A stretch of DNA of 64,000 bases, from contig NZ_BMMD01000005.1 of NCBI RefSeq assembly GCF_014645655.1, forward strand, positions 1 through 64,000, given 5' to 3'. Position numbers and translations under genes: made by a program. Under the pieces are notes generated by a model. The model made no database searches. It saw only the letters and a program-made list of their open reading frames with translations, and had not been told where the DNA came from. Within the stretch, counting starts at the first letter, position 1. Each line of letters starts with the position of its first letter. This DNA is from Agromyces bauzanensis. Lineage in GTDB: Bacteria > Actinomycetota > Actinomycetes > Actinomycetales > Microbacteriaceae. Below, one piece after another: positions 7,210 to 15,790 of the stretch.

Positions 7210-8226
7210 TCATCCCGGCGGGTACAGATAGAGCGCGTCGCTCGCGGCGATCGTGCGCCGATGGTACGAGTGGTCGGAGTTCCGGTTGTACTCCTCGAGG
7301 TTCACGCTGCCGTCGGCGTTGATCGACTGCACGTACGCCACGTGGTTGTACGGGAACCACGCAACAGCTCCGACGACGGGCGTGCTCGAGGTGGGCCATC
7401 CCTTCGACGCCCAGGCATCGGCCCACGCGTACGCGCTTCCGGACGCGAGGTTCCCCCAGTCCCACTTCCACGGGGCGCTCGTCACACCGGCGTCGCGGTT
7501 CAACCGCCAAGCGACGAAGTCCACGCACTCGCGGTAGTAGTAGCGCAGGGGCGAGAGCCCGCCGCCGTAGTCGTCGGGCACCTGGTCCCACCAGGGGTAG
7601 TCGTCGCCCTCGGCCTTGACGGTGTAGATCGCGTAGCTGCCGGAGCCGGAGCGCGACGCGAGCTCGGCGGCCCACGCGGCCTGCTCGGCCGCCTCGGCAT
7701 CGAGGCGGGCCCGCTCCAGGTCGGCCGCCGTGGTGATCGCGTATGAATCGCGTGAGACGGGTACGCCGCTCGCGAGCACGGAGACGTCGACATCCTGCGC
7801 CTCCGCGACCGAGAGGCTGAAGACTCCGGATGCCTCGAGCCCGTCGCCGCCCGGCATGAGCGCGTAGGCGGGCAATGCGACGGTGCCGACGATCGCCGGC
7901 ACCACGAGTACGGTCGCGAACGCGCGCAGCGGGCCGTTGCGTCGGGTCGCGCGCGGCGCCGCGACCACGGCGCGCGTGGCGGAGGTTCCGGCGGCCGCTC
8001 CCGGCGCGACCGAGACCGGCATGGAAGACGCGGGCGGCATGTACGCGGCACGATCGGATCGGGCGCGGCCTGGCTGCGTGGGGGCGGATCGACGGGTGCG
8101 GGCTCGCTCGGCCGCTCGCCGGGCAGAGCGCGTGTACGCGTGGGCGCCGTTCTCGTCACCGTGCAACAGTCGAACCTCCGGATCCCGCTGAATGCCGCAC
8201 TGCAGCACCGAACGGGTTGGCGTCAT
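7210..8226 (-). CDS. CHAP-domain cell-wall hydrolase, membrane-anchored or secreted
   Basis: This protein is up to 338 aa; the exact start is unsure because the first 60 residues are Arg-rich and an inner start may be used. One hydrophobic segment (LRAFATVLVVPAIVGTVALPAYAL, near residues 100-123) serves as signal or anchor. A coiled, Ala-rich linker (ERARLDAEAAEQAAWAAEL) leads to the C-terminal CHAP amidase domain, with nucleophile Cys in YYRECVDFVAW and His in YNHVAYVQS. CHAP enzymes cut peptidoglycan peptide or amide bonds. Its promoter and layout match the NlpC/P60 gene at 9193-10062, suggesting joint use in cell-wall remodelling. Confidence 0.82.
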   Translation of the reverse strand: MTPTRSVLQCGIQRDPEVRLLHGDENGAHAYTRSARRAAERARTRRSAPTQPGRARSDRAAYMPPASSMPVSVAPGAAAGTSATRAVVAAPRATRRNGPLRAFATVLVVPAIVGTVALPAYALMPGGDGLEASGVFSLSVAEAQDVDVSVLASGVPVSRDSYAITTAADLERARLDAEAAEQAAWAAELASRSGSGSYAIYTVKAEGDDYPWWDQVPDDYGGGLSPLRYYYRECVDFVAWRLNRDAGVTSAPWKWDWGNLASGSAYAWADAWASKGWPTSSTPVVGAVAWFPYNHVAYVQSINADGSVNLEEYNRNSDHSYHRRTIAASDALYLYPPG

Positions 8227-8263
8227 GTGCTCCGGAGGTCAGGGGTGGCTCCGGACTCGTACC

Positions 8264-8293
8264 ACGATAGGGCACACCCGCAGGGCTTGTCAC
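8264..8293 (-). promoter_or_regulatory. promoter of the CHAP hydrolase gene
   Basis: On the minus strand GTGACA (8288-8293) and TATCGT (8264-8269) are separated by 18 bp. The NlpC/P60 gene has the same two hexamers with a 17-bp spacer. The following GAGTCCG is also shared. Confidence 0.5.
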
Positions 8294-8335
8294 GACTCTC
8301 CACACGGCGGGTCGCGACCTCGGCGGCCCGCGAGG

Positions 8336-8833
8336 TCAGGCCGCAGTGGAGAGGAACTCGTCCCACTGCGGCAACGGCCGCTCGAACCCGCGCACGACCC
8401 AATTGCGCCCCTGCGGCATCCTGGGCGTGAATCTCAGCTGCCAGCCCATCTCGGCGGGCGTGTGGTCGCCCTTCGTGTTGTTGCATCGCAGGCAACAGGC
8501 GACGAGGTTCTCCCACGTGTCGCGCCCGCCCCGCGAGCGTGGCAGCACGTGGTCGATGGTGGCGGCCGATCGTCCGCAGTAGGCGCAGCGATGCTCGTCG
8601 CGCCGGAGCACGCCGCGACGGCTCACAGGAACCTGGTGCACGTGGGGCGTTCGCACGTACCTCGTGAGCAGGATGACGCTCGGTCGCTGCCACGTCCCGC
8701 TCGCCGCGCACACCGGATTGTCCTCCTCGTGGAGGATCACCGTGGCCTTCTGGTTCATCACGAGCAGGAGCGCGCGCTTGAATGAGACGACGGCGAGCGG
8801 CTCATATCCGGCGTTGAGCACGAGGGTGCGCAT
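8336..8833 (-). CDS. HNH endonuclease family protein
   Basis: This 165-aa protein has a C-terminal HNH module with two zinc-binding pairs: CAYCG and CLRCNN flank TIDHVLPRSRGGRDTWENL, which carries the catalytic D-H and the Asn. Its N-terminus MRTLVLNAGYEPLAVVSFKR is typical of a conserved actinobacterial single-copy HNH protein found in the core genome, and not of a restriction enzyme. The biological substrate is unknown; a role in DNA repair or maintenance is only inferred from conservation. The start at 8833 matches the conserved N-terminus. It stands alone between the two wall-hydrolase genes. Confidence 0.88.
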   Translation of the reverse strand: MRTLVLNAGYEPLAVVSFKRALLLVMNQKATVILHEEDNPVCAASGTWQRPSVILLTRYVRTPHVHQVPVSRRGVLRRDEHRCAYCGRSAATIDHVLPRSRGGRDTWENLVACCLRCNNTKGDHTPAEMGWQLRFTPRMPQGRNWVVRGFERPLPQWDEFLSTAA

Positions 8834-9192
8834 GGGGTGCCTTTCGATCGGGGCTGGATGGCTTCCAGCCGCGTGAACGGATCGACGCCCGGAGCGCGCG
8901 AGCGCGCGCCGGTGAAGGGGGTGCGAGTCGTGCGCGAACGCCCGCGAAACGAAGAACGGGCACCGTCATGAAGACAGTGCCCGTCGGCGCGCTTGCGCGA
9001 AGGATGCTCGGCTGACTACTGCGCCGTTGGTCGAACTGCGCGCGCACACCCGTGGAATGGGTGCTGCGCGTCTCGGCCATCGGCTTTCCCTACCCGGTTC
9101 TCGGATCGTCAGAGTACAAGGCTAAGGCACGAATGGCGCACCGGGAGCCACCGGCGCGCCATTCACGCATCGAGTAACGCGATGTTCACGAA
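8834..9192. other. intergenic region with hairpins
   Basis: This 359-bp stretch carries no convincing gene. It must contain the HNH promoter. An inverted repeat ACGGGCAC / GTGCCCGT lies at 8956-8984, and a 15-codon plus-strand ORF (MKTVPVGALARRMLG) starts within it. The NlpC/P60 terminator lies at 9131-9164. Confidence 0.5.
9131..9164 (-). terminator. terminator of the NlpC/P60 gene
   Basis: GAATGGCGC (9131-9139) pairs with GCGCCATTC (9156-9164), with an inner CCGG/CCGG pair and a six-base loop. It lies about 30 bp after the stop codon of the NlpC/P60 gene. No clear U-tract is present, as is common in actinobacteria. Confidence 0.6.
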
Positions 9193-10062
9193 TCAGATGC
9201 GGACGATCCAGTAGTCGCTCGTCCAGATCGGCTGGATTCGCACGGATGCTCCCTCATAGGGTGCGTGCAGGATCATCCCGTTCCCCGCGTAGAAGCCGTT
9301 GTGACCCGCCATCATGACGATGTCGCCCGGTACCGCGTCAGCTACCGAGATCTGAGTGCCTCTGTCGCCCTGTGCCGCAGCGGAGTGCGGCAGGCTGATG
9401 CCGAACTGCGCGTAGACGTACATGATGAGCCCTGAGCAGTCGAAGCCTGCGGGCGTGGCGCCGCCGTACACGTACGGGACGCCGATGTACTGCTGCGCCA
9501 CGGCGAACACGCTCGCCGGATCAGCGGAGCCGTAGACCGGCGCGGCGGCGAGTTCGGCGGCCGACGGACCCGAGTAGCTCGCGGCATACGAGGCCATCTG
9601 CGCTTCCGCTGCCTGGCGGGCCGCCTCGGCCGCGGCGGCCGCCTCGGCCGCCGCCTGGATCTCGGCGCCCGTGACCGCGGAGTAGGTGTCCTTGGTGAGC
9701 GGCGCCGCGATGACGTCGTCGGTCACCTCGACCGACTGCGCCTGCGCCTTCGTGAGCGCAGTCTCGGCGGACGTGCCGAACTGCGGACCCTCGCCGCCGG
9801 GCGCGAACGCGTACGCCGGAATGGCGAGCGTGCCCACGATGCCGGCCGCCACCGTCATGACGACGACGTTCGCGAGACCGCCCCGCCGGAGGCGGCGCGT
9901 GGACGCGAGCGGCGCGGTGCGGACAGTGGTGGCGAGGTCCTGGGAGCGGGTTGCCGGAGCCTTCGGGGCGGCAGTCGCCCTCGAGACGGCCCCTCGGGCG
10001 ATGTTGCGGGTCTGACGCCGCCGGGGGAATCGAGCCAAAACGGTACCTCCGCCCCACGACAT
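9193..10062 (-). CDS. NlpC/P60 (C40) peptidoglycan endopeptidase
   Basis: This 289-aa protein is read from ATG 10062 (MSWGGG). After a basic N-terminus there is one hydrophobic segment (VVVMTVAAGIVGTLAIPAYAF). An Ala-rich coiled linker (residues 130-190) and a C-terminal NlpC/P60 domain follow. The domain has catalytic Cys in GFDCSGLIMYVYAQ, then LPHSAAAQGDRG, and His in MMAGHNGFYAG, with a third polar residue in ILHAPYEG. Such enzymes cleave D-Glu to meso-DAP or Lys bonds in stem peptides, often in cell separation. It has the same promoter type as the CHAP gene 1 kb away. Confidence 0.88.
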   Translation of the reverse strand: MSWGGGTVLARFPRRRQTRNIARGAVSRATAAPKAPATRSQDLATTVRTAPLASTRRLRRGGLANVVVMTVAAGIVGTLAIPAYAFAPGGEGPQFGTSAETALTKAQAQSVEVTDDVIAAPLTKDTYSAVTGAEIQAAAEAAAAAEAARQAAEAQMASYAASYSGPSAAELAAAPVYGSADPASVFAVAQQYIGVPYVYGGATPAGFDCSGLIMYVYAQFGISLPHSAAAQGDRGTQISVADAVPGDIVMMAGHNGFYAGNGMILHAPYEGASVRIQPIWTSDYWIVRI

Positions 10063-10182
10063 CGCTGCCGTCCCACCTGCTGCGCACAATGGCGCGTCGC
10101 GGGTTCTGAATCGAGCGGTGGGCGCCGGGGGGCGATCTCGATCCTGTTCCGCCGACCGGCTTCTTGCCGGCGGACTCGAACG

Positions 10183-10211
10183 ACGATACGCGAGGCACGC
10201 CCAAATGTCAC
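10183..10211 (-). promoter_or_regulatory. promoter of the NlpC/P60 gene
   Basis: Minus strand GTGACA (10206-10211), a 17-bp spacer, and TATCGT (10183-10188). About 120 nt of leader follow, beginning with a strong hairpin (CCGGC AAGAA GCCGG, near 10155-10172). The hexamers match those of the CHAP gene. Confidence 0.5.
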
Positions 10212-10251
10212 ACTCTGATCACGGCGTGCCCGACTTCCGGGCGGATCGGGC

Positions 10252-10944
10252 CTATTCCCCGATGAAGATGTGCCCAGCGACCTCGGCGGGCAGCTCGAGG
10301 CCGCCGTCGACGCCGTCGACCTCGACGAGCACCCGGGCGCCGGAGGCCCTGAACGTGGCCGTCGCGCCGGGCACCACGCCCGCGAGCTTGAGCTGGGCGA
10401 GCAGCTCGGGGTCGAACTGCACCGGCTCGCCGAGACGCCGGACGACGCCGCTCACGCTTCCCTCGCCTGCCGACAACGCGTCGAGCACGCGCACCACGCC
10501 CGTCATGAACGAGTCGGCGGCCGGGACGCCGAGCTCATCGAGTCCGGGGATCGGATTGCCGTACGGCGACTCCTTGGGCTGTCCGAGGATCTCGATCAGG
10601 CGACGCTCGACCTGCTCGCTCATCACGTGCTCCCAGCGACATGCCTCATCGTGCACGAACTCCCAGTCGAGCCCGATGACATCGGCGAGCAGCCGCTCCG
10701 CGAGTCGATGCTTGCGCATGACGTGCACGGCCTTGCTGCGCCCCGAGGGCGTGAGCTCGAGGTGCCGATCGCCCGAGACGACGACGAGTCCGTCGCGCTC
10801 CATCCGGGCGACCGTCTGCGAGACGGTGGGTCCCGAGTGACCGAGACGCTCGGAGATGCGGGCACGCAACGGCACGATGTTCTCCTCCTCGAGGTCGAGG
10901 ATCGTGCGGAGGTACATCTCCGTCGTGTCGATGAGATCGGTCAC
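10252..10944 (-). CDS. DtxR/IdeR-type metal-dependent repressor
   Basis: This 230-aa protein is read from GTG 10944, 8 nt after a GGGAGG ribosome site. The N-terminal winged helix (TTEMYLRTILDLEEE, then HSGPTVSQTVARMERDGL) is followed by the dimerisation and metal-binding helix with DEACRWEHVMSEQVERRL, which holds the Cys and His ligands expected for Fe2+ (Met10, Cys102, His106 type). The C-terminal SH3-like domain covers the last 75 residues. Length and ligands fit IdeR/DtxR, the iron-sensing repressor, better than the shorter MntR. A consensus iron box before the ferric transporter at 17.5 kb is a probable target. Confidence 0.9.
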   Translation of the reverse strand: MTDLIDTTEMYLRTILDLEEENIVPLRARISERLGHSGPTVSQTVARMERDGLVVVSGDRHLELTPSGRSKAVHVMRKHRLAERLLADVIGLDWEFVHDEACRWEHVMSEQVERRLIEILGQPKESPYGNPIPGLDELGVPAADSFMTGVVRVLDALSAGEGSVSGVVRRLGEPVQFDPELLAQLKLAGVVPGATATFRASGARVLVEVDGVDGGLELPAEVAGHIFIGE

Positions 10945-10997
10945 CTGAAGCCTCCCGGTCGCGCCGTCATCCAGACTACCGGCCCACCACCCGTCGA

Positions 10998-11003
10998 TAG
11001 ACT
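10998..11003 (+). promoter_or_regulatory. -10 element of serC (leaderless transcript)
   Basis: TAGACT ends 6 nt before the serC ATG at 11010, so transcription should start at or near the A of the start codon. No Shine-Dalgarno sequence is present between them. Confidence 0.5.
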
Positions 11004-11009
11004 CGACGC

Positions 11010-12125
11010 ATGCCGAGCCTCGTGATCCCCAGCGACCTCCTGCCCGCCGACGGACGATTCGGCTGCGGCCCGTCGAAGGTCCGGGCCGAGCAGCTCGCCC
11101 ACCTCGCCGCCGAAGGCCCCGAGCTGATCGGCACGTCGCACCGCCAGGCACCCGTGAAGAACCTCGTCGGCCGCGTCCGCTCGGGGCTCGCCGACCTGTT
11201 CGCCCTGCCAGCCGGCTACGAGGTCGTGCTCGGCAACGGCGGATCCACCGCATTCTGGGATGCTGCGGCATCCGGTCTCATCGAACGCCGCGCCCAGCTC
11301 TGCTCGTTCGGCGAGTTCGGCCAGAAGTTCGCGATCGAGGCAGGAGCCCCATGGCTGGAGGCACCCGACGTGCGTCGGGCCGCACCGGGCTCGCGGTCGG
11401 CGCCCGAGCCCGTCGAGGGCGTCGACGTCTACGCGTGGCCGCACAACGAGACGTCGACGGGCGTCATGGCGCCCGTCACCCGCGTCACGGGCGATGACGG
11501 CGCCCTCACGGTCATCGACGCGACGAGCGCCGCGGGCGGCGTCGAGGTCGACCCGACGCAGTTCGACGTGTACTACTTCGCCCCCCAGAAGAACTTCGCC
11601 TCCGACGGCGGCATCTGGTTCGCGCTGTTCTCCCCCGCGGCCATCGAACGCGTCGAGCGCATCGCGGCCGGCGACCGCTACATCCCCGAGTTCCTGTCGC
11701 TGAAGAACGCGATCGACAACTCGCGCCTGAACCAGACCCTCAACACGCCCGCGATCGGCACGCTGCTACTGCTCGAGAGCCAGCTCGAGTGGATGAACGA
11801 GTCGGGCGGCCTCACCTGGGCCGATGCGCGCACACGCGAGTCGTCGTCGGTGCTCTACGACTGGGCCGCCCGCACCGAGGTCGCCATGCCGTTCGTCGCC
11901 GAGCCCGCCGACCGCTCCCAGGTCGTCGTGACGATCGACTTCGACGAGTCGACGGATGCCGCGCGCATCTCGTCGATCCTGCGCGAGAACGGCGTCGTCG
12001 ACACCGAGCCGTATCGCAAGCTCGGACGCAACCAGCTGCGCATCGCGACGTTCACGGCCATCGACCCCGACGATGTCCGCGCGCTCACCGCGTGCCTCGA
12101 CCACGTACTCGAGCGGATGGGCTGA
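11010..12125 (+). CDS. serC: phosphoserine aminotransferase
   Basis: This 371-aa PLP enzyme converts 3-phosphohydroxypyruvate and glutamate to phosphoserine in serine synthesis. It is the actinobacterial SerC type, with GRFGCGPSKVR near the N-terminus, GTSHRQAPVKNLVG and WPHNETSTGV. The PLP lysine lies in DVYYFAPQKNFASDGG, followed by GIWFALFSP and ALDNSRLNQTLNTPAI-like contacts (here AIDNSRLNQTLNTPAI). It is complete and probably translated from a leaderless mRNA. It is followed after 5 bp by a small DUF2530 gene on the same strand. Confidence 0.94.
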   Translation: MPSLVIPSDLLPADGRFGCGPSKVRAEQLAHLAAEGPELIGTSHRQAPVKNLVGRVRSGLADLFALPAGYEVVLGNGGSTAFWDAAASGLIERRAQLCSFGEFGQKFAIEAGAPWLEAPDVRRAAPGSRSAPEPVEGVDVYAWPHNETSTGVMAPVTRVTGDDGALTVIDATSAAGGVEVDPTQFDVYYFAPQKNFASDGGIWFALFSPAAIERVERIAAGDRYIPEFLSLKNAIDNSRLNQTLNTPAIGTLLLLESQLEWMNESGGLTWADARTRESSSVLYDWAARTEVAMPFVAEPADRSQVVVTIDFDESTDAARISSILRENGVVDTEPYRKLGRNQLRIATFTAIDPDDVRALTACLDHVLERMG

Positions 12126-12130
12126 CCGCC

Positions 12131-12397
12131 GTGCGGTTCTGGCTGAGCGAATCCGAGCGGCGCCCCGACCCGGCGCCCGCCCGGGCCGACGCGCGCAAGG
12201 CGCTGTTCGCCGGAACGCTGGCCTGGCTCGTGGCGTTCGTCGTGTCGCTCATCACTCGCGCGCAGCTGGCCGCCGCCGGACTCGAGTGGTTCGTATGGGC
12301 CGCGGCGATCGGCACCGGCATCGGCGTCGTCGGGCTCGTCGTGGTGCAGCTGCTCCGTCGCCGCGTGGCGCGTCAGGAGCGTCGGTCGTCCGACTGA
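12131..12397 (+). CDS. DUF2530 small membrane protein
   Basis: This 88-aa protein is read from GTG 12131, just after serC. It has two membrane helices (about residues 24-43 and 50-71) and a basic tail (RRRVARQERRSSD). The actinobacterial DUF2530 family has no known function. The C-terminal 25 bases overlap the end of the convergent DUF3027 gene. It is probably co-transcribed with serC. Confidence 0.75.
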   Translation: MRFWLSESERRPDPAPARADARKALFAGTLAWLVAFVVSLITRAQLAAAGLEWFVWAAAIGTGIGVVGLVVVQLLRRRVARQERRSSD

Positions 12398-13065
12398 CCG
12401 GCGGCGTCGTCCGCCGAGTCGTCCTCGTCCGCCGAGTCGTCCTCGTCCGCCGGGTCGTCGATGGCCGAGTCGTCGAGCGAGTCGATGTCGATGCCGTCGA
12501 ACGCGTCGTCGCCGGAATCGTGGCCGAAGGCCGCGTCGAGCTCCGCCTCGTCGTCGAGATCGGCGTCGTCCTCGTCCTCGTCCTCGTCGTCCGCGAGCTC
12601 GTCCTCGTCGTCCTCGAGCTCGTCCTCGGCTGCCGCTGCGAGCTCCTCGAGGTCGCCCGCGCCGCCCTCGGCGGACGCCGCCGCGGCGGCGGCTTCCTGC
12701 GCCGCACGGTAGTCCGCGAGCCGCTCCGACCACGGCACCCACTCGGGGGCGAGCAGTGCGGCCTCGCCGGGCATGAGCTCGGTCTCGAGCACGGTCGGCT
12801 CGGCGCCCTCGACGCGAGCGATCGTCACGCTCCAGTGCCAACCGGGATACCCGGACAGGTCGGCGGCGAAGAGCAGGGTGAGCACGTGCTCGTCCTCGAC
12901 GACGTGGCCCACGACCGAGCCCACGGTCTCGGGGCGTGTGACCTCGAGCATGGTGCGGCGCGCCAGGTCGACGGCGGCGAGGAGCACCTCGTCGGCCACC
13001 GGGGCGGGCGCGGGGGCATCCGTCGCCGGGCTCGGCGACTCGGCCTGCTGATGTTGCTCAGACAT
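12373..13065 (-). CDS. DUF3027 protein with acidic low-complexity tail
   Basis: This 230-aa protein has an N-terminal 120-residue DUF3027-like domain, with LAAVDLARRTMLEV, then the GYPGWHWSVTIAR core and APEWVPWSERL. An extremely acidic tail of about 85 residues follows, made of Asp/Glu runs with DSADEDD repeats. Function is unknown. The gene overlaps the end of the upstream cold-shock gene by 8 bases, so the two are translationally coupled. The conserved pairing hints at a nucleic-acid-related job, but nothing in the sequence proves it. Confidence 0.82.
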   Translation of the reverse strand: MSEQHQQAESPSPATDAPAPAPVADEVLLAAVDLARRTMLEVTRPETVGSVVGHVVEDEHVLTLLFAADLSGYPGWHWSVTIARVEGAEPTVLETELMPGEAALLAPEWVPWSERLADYRAAQEAAAAAASAEGGAGDLEELAAAAEDELEDDEDELADDEDEDEDDADLDDEAELDAAFGHDSGDDAFDGIDIDSLDDSAIDDPADEDDSADEDDSADDAAGQSDDRRS

Positions 13066-13438
13066 CCAGGTCGTCAGCCACCCTGCGCAGCACCGCTGCC
13101 ACCGTGCGCGCCTTGGACTTGTCGGGGTACCGGCCGCGACGCAGGTCGGCGCCGATGCCGTCGAGCACCTTCACGACGTCCTCGACGATGATCGCCATGT
13201 CGTCGGCGGGCTTGCGGTTCATCTTCGCGAGGCTCACGGGGGCGTCGAGCACCCGCACCGAGAGCGCCTGCGCACCGCGCTTGCCCTGCGCGACGCCGAA
13301 CTCCAGCCGCGTGCCCGCACGCACGGTCACGCCGGCGGGAAGAGCGGACGCGTGGAGGAAGACCTCCTGGCCGTCATCGGAGCTGATGAAGCCGAATCCC
13401 TTCTCCTCGTCGTAGAACTTGACCTTGCCGGTGGGCAT
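13058..13438 (-). CDS. cold-shock domain protein with C-terminal extension
   Basis: This 126-aa protein begins with a cold-shock domain: GKVKFYDEEKGFGFI (RNP1-like) and EVFLHASAL (RNP2-like) within residues 1-65. A further 60-residue basic helical extension (DMAIIVEDVVKVLDGIGADL and the Arg/Lys-rich RGRYPDKSKARTVAAVLRR) is absent from ordinary 67-aa Csp proteins. It binds single-stranded RNA or DNA by family. It heads a two-gene operon with DUF3027. Confidence 0.85.
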   Translation of the reverse strand: MPTGKVKFYDEEKGFGFISSDDGQEVFLHASALPAGVTVRAGTRLEFGVAQGKRGAQALSVRVLDAPVSLAKMNRKPADDMAIIVEDVVKVLDGIGADLRRGRYPDKSKARTVAAVLRRVADDLDV

Positions 13439-13533
13439 CGTGGAACCTCGCTAGCGTCGGAAGGCGCGCGGAATCGCGTCGCGGTGCAGACTCCAGTCTA
13501 GGAGGCTGCAACCCCTCCGTCGGCCCGCTGCCC

Positions 13534-13539
13534 TATTCT
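13534..13539 (+). promoter_or_regulatory. -10 element TATTCT, leaderless start
   Basis: TATTCT ends 6 nt before the GTG at 13546, which points to a leaderless mRNA for the small membrane protein. Confidence 0.4.
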
Positions 13540-13545
13540 TGACAG

Positions 13546-13821
13546 GTGAGCGAATCCGGTCCCATCACCGAACACCGCGCCGAGCGCATCCTGGCGTACA
13601 TGTTCGTCGGCATCGTCGGGATCTCGATCCTCGCGTTCCTGGCGGTCATGTTCGGCACCCTCGCGGGCGCCGCCGAGAACGACGGTTTCAGCTCGGGAGT
13701 CTGGCCGTTCGTCATCATGCTGCCGTGGTTCGGCCTGCCACTGGCGTTCCTGCTCCTCATCGCCCTGCTGATCGTGAACGGCGTGCGCCGACGCCGCCAG
13801 TCCACCCCCGGATCGAGCTGA
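13546..13821 (+). CDS. small two-helix membrane protein
   Basis: This 91-aa protein is read from GTG 13546. It has a polar N-terminus (SESGPITEHRAERI), a first membrane helix near residues 17-40, a second near 53-77, and a basic tail (RRRRQSTPGSS). It is a commonly seen actinobacterial membrane protein of unknown function. It precedes the helicase-associated gene by 9 bp and is probably in the same transcript. No catalytic motif is visible. Confidence 0.7.
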   Translation: MSESGPITEHRAERILAYMFVGIVGISILAFLAVMFGTLAGAAENDGFSSGVWPFVIMLPWFGLPLAFLLLIALLIVNGVRRRRQSTPGSS

Positions 13822-13830
13822 CGGGGGCCG

Positions 13831-15696
13831 ATGCTCGAGCTCGCCGCACGACTCCGGGGGCTGCCGCGAGAAGCACTCGCCGCGGCACTGCAGACGCGCG
13901 AGTTCGAGACCTCGGCCGCGCGCGACCTCTTCGATCTCGCTGAGGCGCTGCTCGCCCCCGACTCGGTGGACCACGCGCTGACCCGCCTCGATCGCCGTCA
14001 CCTCGCCGTGCTCGTCGCAGCCTCCGGCGTCGCCGACGAACACGGGTCCACCACCACCCGGGCAGTGTACGACGAGCTCGCTCGGCTCGGTGGCTCCGAG
14101 GAGCTGTCGGATGCCTCCGCCGCCCTGTTGGACGAGCTCGCCGCGAGCCTGCTCGTGGTGCTCGCCGCCGATCACGTGCACGTTCCGACCGCGATCAGCG
14201 CGCGACTCGCCGTGCACGCCGGCCGTGAACTGCCACCGGCCGCGGAGCTCGCCGCGCCGGCGCCCGCCGTGCTCGCGGCCGTGGACGACGTGGACCGGAG
14301 CCTCCTCGAACGCCGGGCGGCCGAGGCCGCATACGCGACCGTCGCCGCGACGTCGGAACTTCTCGCAGAGCTCGGCAGCCAGCCTGCCCGCGAGCTGGCG
14401 AAGGGCGGGCTCGCCCTGCCCGACTCGAAGCGGCTCGCCGAGTCGGCCGGCATCGAACTCGAGGCACTCCCCCGGCTCTTCCATCGCGCCGACGAGGCGG
14501 GCCTCGTGGTTCGCGACGGGGCCTTCTGGCTGGAGTCCGACCTCGGCGCGGCGTGGACGCAGCGGCGCGCAGCCGCGCGCTGGCGCCGACTGGCCGAGTG
14601 CTGGCGCGACCGCATCCCGGCACCCCTGCGCGACCTCGTCGCCAGGCGCAGCGAGACCCTCTCCGCTACGGACCTCCGCGACGATGTGCGATGGTTCTAC
14701 CCGGCGGGCGGGCGCTGGATCGACGAGGCGCTCGACCGGCTGGTGGACGACGCCGAGGCGCTCGGCCTCGCCGTCGCCGGAGAACCCGTGGAGACCGGCC
14801 GGCTGGTGCTCGCCGGTGACATCGACCGCGCAGCACGCATGCTCGCAGCCCACTTCCCGGCACAGGTCGACAAGGTGTACCTGCAGCACGACCTGTCGGT
14901 GGTCTCGCCCGGACCGCTCGAGCCCGCGCTCGACGCCCGGCTCCGCGGGTTCGCCGATGTCGAGGGGCGCGACCTCGCCTCGACGTATCGCGTGAACGCG
15001 GCATCCGTGAACCGCGGACTCGCGGCCGGCGAGACCGCCGAGTCCATCCTCGAATTCCTCACGGGCGTGTCGCTCACCGGCATCCCGCAGCCGCTCGCGT
15101 ACGTCGTGGGCGAGGCTGCAGCGCGGTTCGGCACCGTGCGCGTCGCCGCCGCCGACGAGCGCGACGCCCCGGCACGCTCTGCGGTTCGCTCCGACGACGA
15201 TCAGCTCGTGCGCACGCTCGCCGTCGACCAGTCCCTCGCCTCGCTCGGGCTCCGGCAGACCGGCCCGCACCGACTGCTGTCGCGGTTCACCGCCGACATG
15301 GTGTTCTGGGCCCTCTCCGACGCGAAGTACCCGGTCGCCGCAGAGGACGCGAACGGCGAGATCGTGCGCCTGCGCCGCCACCGCCTCGCGGCGTCGCCGA
15401 CCCCGCCGCCGAAGTCGGATCCGGTCGCGGCCCTCCTCGATCGGGTGCTCGCGACCGGCGACGATGGTGCGACCGAGCAGGCCTGGCTGGCCCGCCAGCT
15501 CGAGGCCGCCGCCCGCGCCAAGGAGACGCTGACGGTGACCGTGCGGATGCCGGGCGGCCAGACGGCCGACTACCTCCTCGCGCCCGCGAGCGTCGCGAAC
15601 GGCCGGCTCAGGGCCCGCGACCGCAAGGCCGACATCGAGCGGACGCTGCCGCTGTCGGCGATCGCCGCGGTGTCGCCGGCGCCGACGAACGTCTGA
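13831..15696 (+). CDS. helicase-associated domain protein (XPB partner)
   Basis: This 621-aa protein begins MLELAARLRGLPREAL. Its N-terminal half is helical and winged-helix-like. The second half contains the helicase XPB/Ssl2 N-terminal domain: GDIDRAARMLAAHFPAQVDKVYLQHDLSVVSPGPL, then TYRVNAASVNRGL, and the strand KYPVAAEDANGEIVRLR. No ATPase motifs are present. The gene lies directly upstream of the XPB-like helicase, and the two are a conserved actinobacterial pair thought to act together in DNA repair. A terminator-like palindrome separates them, so they may have separate promoters as well. Confidence 0.85.
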   Translation: MLELAARLRGLPREALAAALQTREFETSAARDLFDLAEALLAPDSVDHALTRLDRRHLAVLVAASGVADEHGSTTTRAVYDELARLGGSEELSDASAALLDELAASLLVVLAADHVHVPTAISARLAVHAGRELPPAAELAAPAPAVLAAVDDVDRSLLERRAAEAAYATVAATSELLAELGSQPARELAKGGLALPDSKRLAESAGIELEALPRLFHRADEAGLVVRDGAFWLESDLGAAWTQRRAAARWRRLAECWRDRIPAPLRDLVARRSETLSATDLRDDVRWFYPAGGRWIDEALDRLVDDAEALGLAVAGEPVETGRLVLAGDIDRAARMLAAHFPAQVDKVYLQHDLSVVSPGPLEPALDARLRGFADVEGRDLASTYRVNAASVNRGLAAGETAESILEFLTGVSLTGIPQPLAYVVGEAAARFGTVRVAAADERDAPARSAVRSDDDQLVRTLAVDQSLASLGLRQTGPHRLLSRFTADMVFWALSDAKYPVAAEDANGEIVRLRRHRLAASPTPPPKSDPVAALLDRVLATGDDGATEQAWLARQLEAAARAKETLTVTVRMPGGQTADYLLAPASVANGRLRARDRKADIERTLPLSAIAAVSPAPTNV

Positions 15697-15703
15697 TCCG
15701 CGG

Positions 15704-15735
15704 GTTTCGAGACGCGTCCACGGCCGTCTCGAAAC
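15704..15735. terminator. palindrome between the two helicase genes
   Basis: GTTTCGAGACG (15704-15714) pairs perfectly with CGTCTCGAAAC (15725-15735) around a ten-base loop, 8 bp after the stop. It may act as a terminator. Its TTTCGAGAC core also resembles a dispersed intergenic repeat type; compare the unpaired sequence at 6940-6975. Confidence 0.5.
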
Positions 15736-15790
15736 GCGCGAGGTGCGCGACCGGCCGTGCACCCATGAAGCGGGCGTAGACTCGAACGCT

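Noticed and set aside
10062..10210. c-di-AMP (ydaO-type) riboswitch before the NlpC/P60 gene
   Set aside because: Such riboswitches often precede wall hydrolase genes, and a hairpin is present, but I could not find the conserved core bases. A covariance search would decide.
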